Origin: Cricetomys ansorgei
Lineage: Eukaryota > Chordata > Mammalia > Rodentia > Nesomyidae
NCBI GenBank assembly: GCA_026225945.1
Contig: JAMJFZ010001796.1
Location: 23,598,001 to 23,662,000, forward strand
DNA length: 64,000 nt
Direction of reading: 5' to 3'
A model generated the notes under the pieces. It ran no database searches and had not been told where the DNA came from. It worked only from the letters and a program-made list of their open reading frames with translations. This document shows, in pieces, positions 49,010-60,947 of the stretch (within the stretch, counting starts at the first letter, position 1; every line of letters begins with the position of its first letter). A program made the position numbers and the translations under genes.

Positions 49010-49232
49010 GCAGCCATGTTTTTTGGCTTTGCCTGCTGTGTGTATGGGTATTTTGCTTGCATGTATTTATGTGACCAATGTGTTTCCCTGTTGCCCTTAG
49101 AAATCAGAAAAGGTCATTGGATGCCCTGGAATTGGGATTATAGATGATTGTGAGCCACCCCGAGGATGCTGGGAACTGAATCCTGGGTCCTCTGCTAGAG
49201 CAAGTGTTCCTAATCACTAAGTTGCCCCTCCA
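49010..49232 (-). mobile_element. B3/B2-class SINE, reverse
   Basis: 'ggaattgggattatagatgattgtgagcc', 'gaactgaatcctgggtcctctgctagagcaag' and 'ctaatcactaagttgcccctccaagc'. Confidence 0.7.
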
Positions 49233-49504
49233 AGCTTTGCTAATTCACGGATGACTAGATGGGAGTCAGGGCTAGACAAGCATGAGAAACAAGGAAGTTT
49301 GCATGAAAGAGGGTTATTTTGTTGGGAAGGGTGATGGTCAGTTTTAGTTGTCATTTGACACAGCCTAGTGAAAGGATTTAAGAGCCACGTATAGGGGGAA
49401 ATGCCTCCTATTGAGAAATGCCTTCCCAAGTACAGCCATTAACAGTACTCTTCAGTCTCCTCCCCACCCACAGGGAAATGACCATTAAGCTTATCAGCAG
49501 GATT

Positions 49505-49848
49505 TGTCCTTCCCCAGCATACCGGGAGCCACCCTGTCTCAAGGACGGCTAGTCCAAGGGCACAGGTTGATCACGCCCCCCCTGGATCCCGCGTGCGAAA
49601 CTCCCAACCAATGAGTTTAACAGAGAGCTCTGAGCCAATCACAGCTCCACGAGCCCCCATCCCCAGACCCCTTCCCCCTAAACCCCATAAAAGGGCTGGG
49701 GAGGAAGGGATCGTGGCCTGCCATGCTCATCTCCTGCGTGGGATAGGTGGGACCCGGAGCGCACCGGTTAATAATAAATGCCTCATGCGTTTGCAGTGGT
49801 TCGTGTCTCGTGGTTCCTTAGAAACCTGCCCGGCTTGCCCTAACACTA
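49505..49848 (+). mobile_element. Solo LTR, ERV1 (gammaretrovirus-like) type
   Basis: Two CCAAT boxes (49608, 49635), a TATA-type CATAAAAG (49686), AATAAA (49773-49778) and, after it, 'gtggttcgtgtctcgtggttccttag', the R-U5 pattern of gamma-type LTRs. Ends near 'ccctaaca'. The left edge is uncertain (49505 or 49535), no clear target duplication was found, and no internal viral genes accompany it. Confidence 0.55.
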
Positions 49849-50030
49849 GCATCACAGGGCAAGGGAGTCTCAAGGAGGGGTTGTCAACATCAGACGTGTC
49901 TGTGGGGAATTGTCTTGATTAGGTTAATCAAGGTGGGCTGTACCATTCCCTGAGGTGAGTCATGGACTATGTAAGAGTAAAAACACAAAAACCAAACCAA
50001 ACCAACAAACAAAAACAACTGAGCTAAGTA

Positions 50031-50159
50031 TCTAGGCATGCACGTGTGCACACCTCTCTGCTCCCGACTGTGGTCTAGGCATGCACGTGTGCACACCTCT
50101 CTGCTCCCGACTGTGGTCTAGGCATGCACGTGTGCACACCTCTCTGCTCCTGACTGTGG
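50031..50159. repeat. 43-bp tandem repeat, three copies, each with CACGTG
   Basis: Units start at 50031, 50074 and 50117. They are identical except for one C-to-T change in the third. Each contains 'gcatgCACGTGtgcac' and 'ctctctgctcccgactgtgg'. The single-copy form is a normal internal part of the host LTR-like repeat. Confidence 0.97.
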
Positions 50160-50576
50160 ATGTGATGTAACTAGCTGTTCTAAGTTCCTGCCTTGACTTG
50201 AGCTAAAACAAACCCTCTCTGCCAAATTACTCTTCCTCTGGATATTCTGTCACAGCAACAGAAATGAAACTAAAGCAGGAGGGATCTGCCATTCCCAGGT
50301 CGCAGGAGTTGGAATGATCCCTGTCTCTCCCTAAAGGGCATTAGAAGTGGCAAAAGCCCCCCCCTCCCTGACTCCCAAAACTACAACTCATCCAAGTCCC
50401 TGAGACACACAGTTCTTTCAAGGCCTCATGGGAGCTGAGAGACAACTCCCAGCATTCCTCCCAGACTGTGCACCTGCCTTCTTGACTCCACCCCCTGGAC
50501 ACTGCTCCATGCAGCCTCTTCCCTCTACAGTTTTATCTGCTCCGTGACCACCCCTTCACTTCCATGCCTGGCTCTG

Positions 50577-50915
50577 CTCAGGCTGCCATGATGAACTATC
50601 AGAGATGGCATGGCTTCTGCACAATGGGAGTCTATCATTTACAGTCCTGGAGGCTGATGTCTGAGGTCAGGGCGGGGCAGGCTCTGGTGAGGCCTTTTTG
50701 GGGCCTACTGTAGACTACTGACTTCTCATTGATTCTGGCAGAAAGTGGGGTAGGATGTTCTCTAGGGCATTCTAATCCCATTTACGAGGGGACCCCTCTC
50801 TCATGTGGTAGAAGCTTCCCAAAGGCCTCCTGTCCTAACAGCACCATGTTGTGGGGATCGCTTCAACATGTGAATCTGGGGGACACAAACATCCAGTCCA
50901 AGTATTCTTCCATTG
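50577..50915 (-). mobile_element. MaLR (MLT1/MST-type) LTR, reverse
   Basis: 'acagtcctggaggctgatgtctgaggtcagg', 'tctcatgtggtagaagcttccc', 'caaaggcctcctgtcctaacagcacca' and 'gggggacacaaacatccagtcc' in the reverse order of MLT1/MST LTRs. Confidence 0.7.
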
Positions 50916-51282
50916 GAGGCCCCAACCTAAATATATTTCTGTACCCTCAAATTACATTTAATACACTCAAACAACACAACAGTCAACTCCCAGCATGGAG
51001 CCTAAAGTCTCATCTAAACCAAGTGTGGCAGGCAGGCTAATTTGGTAGTGTAGTGTAAGGCTCTGGGTTGGATGCCCATGCGTAGGGAAAAGGAGAAAAG
51101 CCAACCATAAAGGGTTAAGTATGGTTAGGACTCAAGGTCTGGGTTATCATCAGGTAATGTTTCTCACCAGTTGTGAACATCTGAAACCAAACAAGGTATG
51201 CCCTTCTAAGTGTAGTATCTGGACAGGAGGGGGTCCATGGCCCAGTTCCAGAAGGGAGAAAGAGGAACGAAGAAAGAAATGA

Positions 51283-51672
51283 CAGGTCTCAAGTAAGAAT
51301 CCTATTGGGATGGTCTGATTTCTTTGTCGGCTTGACTGGATGGAGAATCACCATGGAAACACAACTTTGGGTGTACCTAAGAGGGTTTCCAGAAAGGAAG
51401 AAGATCCACCATGAATGTGGGGAGCACCATCGACAGACTGAGGTCCCAGATTTAATGAAAATGGGAAAGCTAGCCAAGTTGCTTCATTCATCTCTGTGCT
51501 TCCCGACTATGGATACGGTGTGGCCAATGGCATCATACTCCTGTCACCCACCATGACTTCCCTACCACGATGGACCGCACCCTCAAACTGTGAACTGAAA
51601 TCATTCCTTCCTTCCTGAAGTTGCATTTGCTGAGAGTTTTGTTTTGGAAGCAAGAGCAGTAGCTAAAACACC
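51283..51672 (+). mobile_element. Rodent LTR-like repeat
   Basis: 'gtcggcttgactggatggagaatcaccatggaaac', 'cgatggaccgcaccctcaaactgtgaac' and 'ccttcctgaagttgcatttgct'. Confidence 0.55.
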
Positions 51673-52129
51673 CGGTTAAGCAAATTCCATAAGATCTGGA
51701 CACGATTTTCTCTAGATTGTGGCTCTGCCTTGTACATCACTGGAGAAGTGACCTGTCCTCCCTAGTGGCAATGTTGCCTTGCTGCTTAGTGGGGCTGGCC
51801 CACGCTGTGGCTCTCTATGGTCTGCACCCATGCACCACCAGGGTTTGCAATGCCCATCCATGCTGGAGCTCTTTCTGTGCAGGAAGGTGCCCTGAGGGAT
51901 GAGAGTAGAGGCAGCTCTGCCCCAGCCTAGGCACTCTGTCACTAGCCCAGGGTCAGCCTGAGAGCCAGCCTCAACTTGTGTGCCTCTTGGCATGTGCTAA
52001 GGGCTTATTAACCTCCCTGGGTCTCCAAGAGCCCTCAGAGCAATCTCTTTTTCCTCAGTATCTGAACTGTTAAAGAATATTTCCTCTCAGGATTTCTGGA
52101 CTTTGCTGGCAGCCTGCCTAACTTCAGGT

Positions 52130-52268
52130 TCAGTGAGAGACCCGTCTCAAAGGCACGAAGTGGAAAGTGATGGATCAGGACAGCTGATGTCCTCCATCAG
52201 CCTCCGTGCACTGGTGTACAGGCATGAACACCCTTCATATACACATAACACACACACACCACTTACAT
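52130..52268 (+). mobile_element. B4 SINE, 3' portion
   Basis: 'ggttcagtgagagacccgtctcaa', 'gatgtcctccatcagcctccgtgcac' and a CA-rich tail. Confidence 0.6.
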
Positions 52269-53290
52269 ACATAGGTAAATAAAAATAATTTTAAAATGCC
52301 TTTTCTCAGCCTTTCTCTCTGTCCTCTTCCTAAGCTGAGGGTTTGATTTTAGACACTGCCAATAGAGTTCTGTGACCTGAAGTCGACTCCTCCCCCTCCT
52401 CCTGTAGTCACAGCCTCCTACCCCTAGCGCTCTCCAGGCAGGTGGACACTGCCTCTTCCCCCTGGGCTTTGGCCTGTGCACACCTTCCTAGGCTCATTAA
52501 GAACTATTCCCTCCTCTTGGATTCTGCTCCCTCGGTGATGTCTTCCATCTGGAAGGCTGCACCCACCAGGCCCCTCTCCTTCACCACCAGCAGTGGCCGA
52601 TTGGCACTGTCATGCTCTAGGAACCAGGCATCCCTGGGAAGACTATTTCATGGGCTCTGAGCAGGGCCTTCTGATTTGCACGGCTCTACCCCTTAAATCC
52701 AGCGTGACACTAAATGGAAGCTGTCACCTTCACACTCTGCTGCACCAAAGAATAAAGACTCAACTTTTCTAAAAAACTGAAAATACCACGGTGAAATTAC
52801 ATACATTAACATGAATATAATAAAATCTTCCAGTTGAAAAATAAGCTAAAAATATGCTCCTAATTATAAAATCAGTTTAGAGACTCAGTGAGTTCTGAGG
52901 CATGTAACCTTAAGCTAAATTCCCCATGTTCTAATTCCCATCATATTTAGGGCTTATTAGGCAGGCTATTATTAAAATCTCTACCTCGCTGACATTTTGC
53001 TCTGAATCATTCACACAGTAAAACACTAAGAGATATTTCAGATATTTATAACTGGCTGGCACACAGTAGGTTCTCCATATATTTGTATGGATAATTAATT
53101 TAATGATAAGTTTTTTTTAAAGAAATATTTAGTTTTTTTAGGCACTTTGACTTAGGATTATTTGTCTTCTTTGGTTACGAGTATTGGATTTTTCTTTATA
53201 TGGCAACCCCGGCCTTGGGGCATCTTTGTTTTTGTTTCCTGAGTCCAAGGTCTCGTAAGTAGCTCCTGACAGATTTGGAAGCACATTGTG

Positions 53291-53700
53291 ATGGCTAGTG
53301 TCCTAATTGTCAACCTGACACAATCTGGAATCATCTGACAGAAGCCTCAGTTGACGAATTGCCTACATCAGGTTGGTCTGTGGGCGTGTCTGTGGGAGAC
53401 TGTATTGATGTAGGAGGGCCCAGCCACTGTGGGCAGTGGGGTTCCTCAAGCAGGCGGTCCTGATCCTCAGAAGCTAGTTAAATATGAGGCAGGGAGAAAG
53501 CCAGAAAGCCAGCAGGCAAGCAGCACTCCTCCGTGGTTTCTGCTTTAAATTCCTGCTTGAATTCCTGCCCTGGCTTCCATCAGTGATGGATCATTACCTG
53601 GATGTGCAAGCCAAAAAAAAAAAAAAAAAAAAAAAATCTTTCTTCCTCAAGTTGCTTTTGTCAGAGTGTTTTATTACAGCAACAGAGAAGAAACTAGAGC
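53291..53700 (+). mobile_element. Rodent LTR-like repeat, first of a tandem pair
   Basis: Begins 'gatggctagtgtcctaattgtcaacctgacacaatctgg' and ends 'gttttattacagcaacagagaagaaactagagca'. It has a 24-A run (53613-53636) in place of the usual polyadenylation region. Confidence 0.6.
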
Positions 53701-53702
53701 AG

Positions 53703-54070
53703 TTAGATTATTCTCATCTCAACACAATCTAGAATCACCCAGAAAGACAGTCTGGATAAGGAATGCCTTGTGGGCATGTTGGGGACTGTCTGGGATGACT
53801 TAGTTGATGTGAGAAGATCCAGCCTGAAAGTGGGTGCACTGTTCTTTGGTTTGGGTCTTGGGTTGTATAAAAGTAGAGAGATCTGGCTGAGTACCAAGCC
53901 TGCTCTCTCTCTCGCTCTGCTTTGACTGTGGATGTGAAGTGGCCAGCTGTGTCACGTTCCTGATGCTTGGACATTCCCACAGTGATGGACTGTGAGCTAA
54001 TAAGCCCGTTCTCCCTACGTTGCTTTTTGTCCGGTGTTTTATTATGGCAACAGAAAGGGAACTAGGTCAC
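53703..54070 (+). mobile_element. Rodent LTR-like repeat, second of the pair
   Basis: Same family, adjoining the first. Has TATA-like 'gttgtataaaagtagag' (53862-53878), 'gatggactgtgagctaataagccc' and 'ttattatggcaacagaaaggg'. Confidence 0.6.
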
Positions 54071-54119
54071 ACATCAGAGTAAGTCAAGATAATTTTTGTG
54101 GAATGAAAGACTGTAGTTT

Positions 54120-54210
54120 ATTTTTCTGAATAGGGGATTAAACCAGGGTCTCTTGCATGCTAGGCAAGCAAGCACTCTACCTCTGACCTCCCTGCCCAGG
54201 TCTGAGAGAC
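54120..54210 (-). mobile_element. ID/B4-head fragment, reverse
   Basis: 'ggggattaaaccagggtctcttgcatgctaggcaagcaagcactctacc' (split wording), the reverse ID-like head. Confidence 0.55.
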
Positions 54211-55034
54211 ACAACTTTCTACATACCCATTTTATTCTCGGGGTCACATTATACACCATCAGGCTATCCTGTCTCATAGGAAAATGTCTTGTGTGTGTGT
54301 TTTAAGTATAAAGGATAAAGATATATTTTTGAATATAGATATGTTCTTCCAATACACATTTCAAACTTCTTAAAACTTGCAAGAGCTTAGTCAGTACCCT
54401 ACATCTATAAACACAATTGTTTATTCCTGCTGCTTCCAAACGATCCTTCTACTGGTTGTGAAAGTCACTAAGTTCAAAGCACTCAGATATCAGCTGTTAG
54501 TCTACACAAGATTGCAGCCCCAAGAGGAGTCCTGACATTTTTTTTTTGGGGGGGGAAGGGGCAGACACGACGATACAATATACTAGCTACCTCAGGAAGG
54601 AGACTCAGAAAGCCCGACATGGTGAGGAGATGTCACCCCACGGGCTTTCCAGCAGTTCCTTGTTATACTGAAAGCTGGTCATCTCATCATGGAGATACTC
54701 TATACATTGGAGATCATTGTATGTCATAGAAATGTTGTAAGCAAAATCAGCCAAGTTCTGTATAGAGAATCCAACCTACCTCGAGAGAGGTCTAGCTTTT
54801 GCCCAACTCCTCTGGGAAGTGAACTCTGAGCTGTTGGAGGGCATGGCTAGGGAGTGTGTTTGCTCGTTTGGGAGCCTTAGGTCACTTCAGATAAACGGGG
54901 TGCTGGGGCACAAGGTATGGATGGGTTCAGACTTCAGAGGCTGAAAACTGAGATTGACTAAGTAGCTATCAAATCCCCATGTCCCCTCCCTACTCAAGAA
55001 AACACACACCAAGGCTCAGGTGAGGTCTTCTGGT

Positions 55035-55203
55035 TGGCCTTTTCCTCCTTCCCTTCCTTCCTCCTTCCTTCCTTCCTCCCTCCCTCCCTCCCTTCCTTCC
55101 TTATTTCCTTCCTTCCTTCCTCCTTCCTTCTTTCCTCCTTCCTTCTTCCTTCCTTCCTCCTTCCTTCTTCCTTCCTTCCTTCCTCCTTTTTTCCTTTCTT
55201 CCG
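55035..55203. repeat. (CCTT/CCCT)n polypyrimidine tract
   Basis: About 165 bases of C and T only, apart from rare A, ending at 'cttccgtatgc'. Confidence 0.9.
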
Positions 55204-56999
55204 TATGCATGTTGTTACTCCTCGTCCAAGAAAATCAGTGCTGTCCCAGGTTCCGCGGGGAAGAGTAGATGATGGGTGGCTCTCTGTGCTTGGAAGTCCC
55301 TTGGCTCCACCCTGCTCATCTCGTCCCTCTGCTGATTTGAATGTGTTTCACGGCAGCTACCACAATGTGAGTTTAACAGCTATCTGTGGAGTCTATGAGT
55401 GCACCCAGTAAATCATTCAAGCTGAGGGTAGACTTGCAGGCTCCAGTGGACCTGGGGCTGGCCCCTCAATTTACTATAATAAAGTATAGCAGCCTCCTTT
55501 CCCACCAACCTCCCTTGCTGCTCTTTCCTCTCCTTCTATCTGCCCTGAAGACACCCACCAGGTGAGTTTCCTTCAGCTCATTCATCCCATACACCTGTTA
55601 TGCCCAATGGCTTCCCAGTGCCTTACTGGCAATTCACCCAGTGAATTACTGGCAATGCCCAGTGAGGCTGAGGGCAGTGGGGTCACTTCTGACAACTCCC
55701 ACAGCTGGGCCCTTACCTCTGTTGGTACCTTCTGTTACCCCTGAACTTCTTGGGGACCACTGTGAGCTGTGATTATGTCACTTATCTCTGCAACCCTAGC
55801 CTCCTGCATATCTTGGGGCCACTGAGAGAGACTGACAGTAAACACAAGGAATGCAACTGGGCCTGTGCTGTAAAGCCTGGCATTAGGCTTTCTCCTTCCA
55901 TGGTGCAGCACCAGTGGTGCTTGCAATGCATCTTGGGGATCTTTGTCCAAAGGCTCCTTCAGTTGGCTTTACTGGGAAGGAGTTGTTGGCTCCTGGAATG
56001 AATGCCCCCAACTAAAAGGAGGGGGCTGTAATCTGTTGTGGGGAGCTCTCAAACCCATTACAGCTGGACATGGTCCCTCTGAAAAGTGCATTGCTTTGGT
56101 TTTTACCTTTATCAACATGGTTGCTACTCTGGGAGGTTGTGCTTTAGACTAAGTGGGGGAAAGGCTGGAGGAACGAGGAGAGGCAAACAAACTCTTGTCT
56201 GGCACAGAGAGATCTTCCGAGCTCTGGGTGGGTTTCAGTGACCATGGGAAGCAGGCCTGACATCCTTCATACTGCCACAGAGAATACATTGTCTAAATCA
56301 GTAAGAGGTAGCCAAGAATTTTGTTGTACTTCCAAATGTACAGGGCAGTGTGGAAGATGCCCCTTGGCTGGCCAAGTGTCGGATTTCTGAGGCATTTTGG
56401 TTATGCACGTGGTCCCAGTATCTTTAGAAGCCTAGGAGGTAAGCAGTGCCCATATTTTCAGTTATGAGATGCAGTCTTCTCCATAATGCTCCCCCCAAAC
56501 TCCTAAATGAGATTCAACACTATTTGTGTGCTTCCTGAAATGGCGGGAAATAAGGGAGGATCTGAGAAATGGGTTTCTCTGGAATATTCCTAACCAAGGC
56601 ACTAGCAGAGTATGGGGATATTGCTTGTAGGTGCTATCAGAGGGCTTTGACCAAAAGGAGAATCCCGAGGCAGGGGTGAGGAAGGAGGGGACACTGTAAC
56701 TCCAAGCATTGAAGATGAAATGAGGGAGTTGTCTAGATGCACATAATTCATGCTGTAGATTATAACCACAACGTCTAAAGAGTCTTAATTAGAATAATCA
56801 CTCCTCTCCATTTAGAGTGATCCATTTGGAACAGTACTGTAAAATATACACTCATCCAATTCAGACCCATATTGCTGAAAGCACTTTGCAAGCTACAGTT
56901 TCCAGTACACAAGAGACAGTGACATCGCTGTTGCAATTTTGTAGGAGAACACATAACTCATTGAGATGGAGATAATGTTGCCAGAAGCATTCGCACAGT

Positions 57000-57205
57000 A
57001 TGGTGAAAAGTCTTGGTCCTCCACTAGCTTGCTAGGTAGATGACGATGACCTTGAACTCCTGATCTAACTGCCTCCTCATCCCAAGTGCTGGGATTACAG
57101 GCATGCACCACCATGCTCTGGTTTTTATTTGGTGCTGAGAATTAAACCCAGGGCATCATGCATGCTAAACAAGCACTCTACCCACTGAACAACACTTTAA
57201 GGATG
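57000..57205 (-). mobile_element. B1-dID SINE, reverse
   Basis: A reverse B1 ('gaccttgaactcctgatc', 'tgctgggattacaggcatgcacc') fused to a reverse ID-like head ('ttaaacccagggcatcatgcatgc', 'caagcactctaccc'). Confidence 0.75.
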
Positions 57206-57939
57206 AAAGATGAAAGAAAAACTTCCCATTAATAAAGTAAACTTGAAAGGCTGGCATGTAGTTAAGAAAATTAAATCATTAGAAATCATTCCTTGAAGGT
57301 TACTAGTAACTGCATTTTAGACAAGTCATAAGCCATGGGGTAACTTCTCATTTCCTTTTGAAACAACCCCCTTGCCCTTACTACCCTTCTTTCCTTGAGT
57401 CATCAGCACCAACTGCTCAAGGGTTTAGTGTCCTGTAGAAAGATAAGTATGTTTTTTGAAGGAGATAAGCCATGTTAGAAGATGTTAGAGACAAGGGGAG
57501 GTGTGCCATCAAAACGCCGAGTCCCACATCCTTGCCTGCCTCTCATCAGGCTTACAAAATGGTTTTCTTTCCTGGATTCCAAAGCTTTTAAAGCAGATGT
57601 TTCAAAGAAAAAGTGTGACATCTCAAAAGCATATTTGAAATACAACAAAGGGTTTTTAAATGCAGAGCTGTTGGTCGCCAAAGCATGCATGGGGACCCCG
57701 GAGCGCCTCTGAGAGTGTGAACGGGCCAACTGGTCTGACTTCCCTGAGGGCAGCCGGTGACACTGTACTGCAAATCTGTGATTGTTCCAGCTCTACAGAG
57801 AAAACAATCTACTTCTAGGAATATATCCAATGAACTATTATGTCTGTGCAAAAAGAAATAACTGCAAGGATGTGCTATTTATAACTGTAGCACTTAGAGT
57901 CATGTAAATATCCAGTCACTGAAGATTAACTCAGTGTGT

Positions 57940-58132
57940 GTGTGCGCGTGTGCATATGCACGTGTGTGTGCATGTGCATGTATGTGCCCATCCACGTATG
58001 TATGGAAGCCAAAGGTCAATGGCAGGTGTCTTCCTGAATTGCTGTCCACCTCTTTTTTTTTCTTTCTTTTCCTTCCTTCCTTCCTTCCTTCCTTCCTTCC
58101 TTCCTTCCTTCCTTCCTTCCTTCCTTCCTTCC

Positions 58133-58195
<63 letters not shown>

Positions 58196-58378
58196 CTGAG
58201 ACAGAGTCTCACTGAGCCTGGAACTTGCTGATTAGGCTACAGTGGCTGGTCAGCAGGGCCCAGAGGGATCTTCCTGTCTGTGCCCAGGGCTGCTGAGGTC
58301 AGCTTTTCACATGAGTGCTGAGGGTCCTAATGATTGCATGGCAAGTACTTCACCAACTGTTTTCTGCCCAGTTGACTG
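57940..58378 (-). mobile_element. B4 SINE, reverse, with internal microsatellite expansion
   Basis: Left flank 'gaagccaaaggtcaatggcaggtgtc' and right 'ctgagacagagtctcactgagcctgg' ... 'ggctggtcagcagggcccagagg' are the two halves of one B4, separated by (TTCC)n(TC)n. Confidence 0.65.
58066..58197. repeat. (TTCC)n(TC)n tract
   Basis: About 17 TTCC units followed by about 20 TC units and T-rich DNA, all pyrimidine for about 130 bases. Confidence 0.95.
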
Positions 58379-58529
58379 TTTAAATAGTGGCATATCTCTC
58401 CCATGGAACACTGTATAGTTAGAATGATGTTTAATACTCTAAAAAGATGCCTATGTAATTTAACACATTATATGTATGCCTACATATTTTATAGCTTAAA
58501 AACAAGTATTATGATAGTCCTGGCATGGG

Positions 58530-58692
58530 TTGGTTTTTGTCTTTGGAGACAGGCTCATATGTTGTTGCCCATGCTAGCCTAGAATTCAATATGTAGTCTA
58601 GGCTGGATTTGAACTTGTGGTTCTTCTGCTTCAACCTCCCCCTCCCCCCCACCTCCCCAAACTCTGGAGTATAAGCACAAACCACTACATCC
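58530..58692 (-). mobile_element. B1 SINE, reverse, with C-run insertion
   Basis: 'tttggagacaggctcatatgttg', 'gtctaggctggatttgaacttgtgg' and 'ctctggagtataagcacaaaccac', with an irregular C-rich block (58637-58660). Confidence 0.65.
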
Positions 58693-58774
58693 AATTTATT
58701 TTGCTTATAAGTCAACTTTTAAGCATGGAATTTTAAATATGCGTCTGTCCTTTAACATTAAAGGATTGATGCAG

Positions 58775-58948
58775 GGGCCAGTGAGATGGGTCGGTGGGTA
58801 AAGGTGCTTGCTGAAGGAGCCGGGAAACTGAGTCTGAAGAAAGGAGAGGACCATCCCTACAAAGCTGTCCCCTGACCTCCACACTAGTGCTGTGGCATGT
58901 GGTCCTGCTCTGGCACATGACATGTGCACACACACTGATAATAAATAA
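58775..58948 (+). mobile_element. B3-type SINE
   Basis: 'ggggccagtgagatgggtcggtgggtaaaggtgcttgctg', 'tcccctgacctccacac' and 'acacacactgataataaataa'. Confidence 0.7.
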
Positions 58949-60947
58949 CTGGGGGAGGGGACTCAAGAGCAATCACCAAAAGCATTGCTCCGTACTTGGC
59001 TGGCTGGCTGGGTTCTGAGGAAGTTTTCTTCTTTGTACTCATGGGTTTAATTTTTTCTCCTACAATAACCGTGTCACTTACATAATAAAGGGAAAAGTTA
59101 CTTTAAAAACAACATCAATCTTTTGATGTGCATACATTTAGAGCCTGAGTTGAAAGTGTGCTGTAACCACGGGAGATCAATTTACCTGGGAAAAATATCT
59201 CAATCTGTCACATCCATCAGTCTCTGAAGGGACTTCAGTTTCCAGAGAATCATGAAGCCAGATTTTACAGTAAGCGATTTCCTGGCATACTTAGCATCAG
59301 GGCATTTACCAGATACTCTGATCTGTCTGGTTAAAAAAAAAATACAGTCCCTTCCAGAAATTGCCCTTTTCTTTCCAAAAATTTTGGTGTAGGAGTTTTA
59401 ATCAGAATGCTGCTTCCATTTGATCCAGAGCTGTGGTGTCTCGGGGGCACTTACTATCTTGCACTGAAGGTGGGGTCCCCCAGCACCCCTGGCTCAGGTC
59501 CCTCCCACCTTCTTGGCAGATGCTTCCCTCTTAGGAAGCCCTGTCCCAGAGGCAGAACTGGGGGCCTCTCAGGACTCTAATCTTGCTTGATTGGAAAGTT
59601 AATTTGCTGCCCTACTGCACTGCACTTAGAGAGAAGGGATGGCCTGACTGAGTCTGAATCTTTCCTGGGCTGCCAAGCAGGGCGCCTGGTTTATCTCCCG
59701 AGGCTCCTTGTACATCTGCTGATTGAGGCAAATGGTGGTGGTGGTGGAAACTCCTCCTTGTACTGCCCAGCAAAAAAAACAACCACAAATGCCATCTTAC
59801 TAACAAATTTCCTTCTAGCCTATTCATACAAATTTCTCCTTCCAGCTTCCTTGAAAGAGTGAAGAGTCCCCTTAGCTAACACACTATTATTTTCCAGGGA
59901 CAAAATCTGTTTGCCAACAAGAGTCGACTCCACTCCTGCTTTCCTCCCTCCTGCCCGTCTGTTCCTTCTTGGGACTGGCCAGTGGCTGCTGCCTTTTGTG
60001 CTTTTAAAGCCACGTCTCATTTTTTCCACGCAGCCTGTTAAGTTCTTGCTGTTTCTAAAATGTTCAGTCCTTGGAGTGGCTTTGATTTGTCACAGTCAGC
60101 GTGCTTTCCCAGCCTCTCCCTCTGCTTAGCTCAGGCTAAAAAGATGATCCACGAGGGGCTCTCTTCCCTCCTTTTTTTTTTGTGTGTGGGGTCTCAGATG
60201 AGGGTCCTTGACTTGGGAGAAGCACAAGCACAATCCTAAATGGAATTGACATTCCTTCTTGAGAAAGGGGCTCCAGCTGTTAGCAGCTGTGTGTCCTCTA
60301 AGTGATGGGCTCATCCCAGGAGAGGGGCAAGTCTGTTCCGTGGGTGTGAGTCAGAAAAGTGACAGCACAGAGTGGAAAATTCCCTTCCCTTGAAGAGCAC
60401 CTTAGAGCATGCCTGCTCCTTCTCCAGTCAAGCCCCATGCTCCTTGTGGGTGGCCATCGCTCCAGTCTCTCAAAGACAGGACAATCTGAAATGTCTTCAT
60501 TGAAATCTATTGTGATTATAAAGGCAAAAGTCAGAGAAGTGCTCACCAACACATCTTTCTGTTGAGAGGACAAAATCATCCAAGCTGTTACAAAGGGGAA
60601 TCGAGCAAAAACTTCTAGACACATGCATGCTTTTATCCCAGAAATTCTATTCTAGAAATTTCCCTGAAGGCTTAACCCTAGAATATGGAATGACACATAC
60701 ACACAAAGTCAGTTCACTGTGGCACCATTTCTCAAAACTTTATGTTAGAAACAACCTAAGTCCCCACTCAAAGAGGACTAGCTGGACAAACTGTATATCT
60801 TTATACGACCTAGTGAGATACAGATGTAGAAATAGTATGAGAAAGGGCTCACCAAACTGAAGCAATCTCCAATGTTGAGCTGAAAGAAGCAAGTGGGAAA
60901 GAGTGTGTGCAGCTGCTATTGTAATAGAACTAAAGGAGAAGATGTTA

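Larger units (their letters stand above)
49330..50282 (+). mobile_element. Rodent LTR-like repeat, split by an ERV1-type LTR
   Basis: The left part starts 'gatggtcagttttagttgtcatttgacacagcctag'. The right part resumes near 49890 with 'gacgtgtctgtggggaattgtcttgattaggtt' and ends 'attctgtcacagcaacagaaatgaaactaaagcagg'. The intervening DNA is the element at 49505-49848. The right part also holds the 43-bp triplication. Confidence 0.55.

Noticed and set aside
49505..49848. Possible full-length endogenous retrovirus
   Set aside because: Only one LTR-like segment is present. No gag, pol or env reading frames lie on either side, so solo LTR is the supported call.
57931..58231. Arg/Glu-rich and Ser/Phe-rich open frames
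   Set aside because: Translations of the (TTCC)n(TC)n tract.
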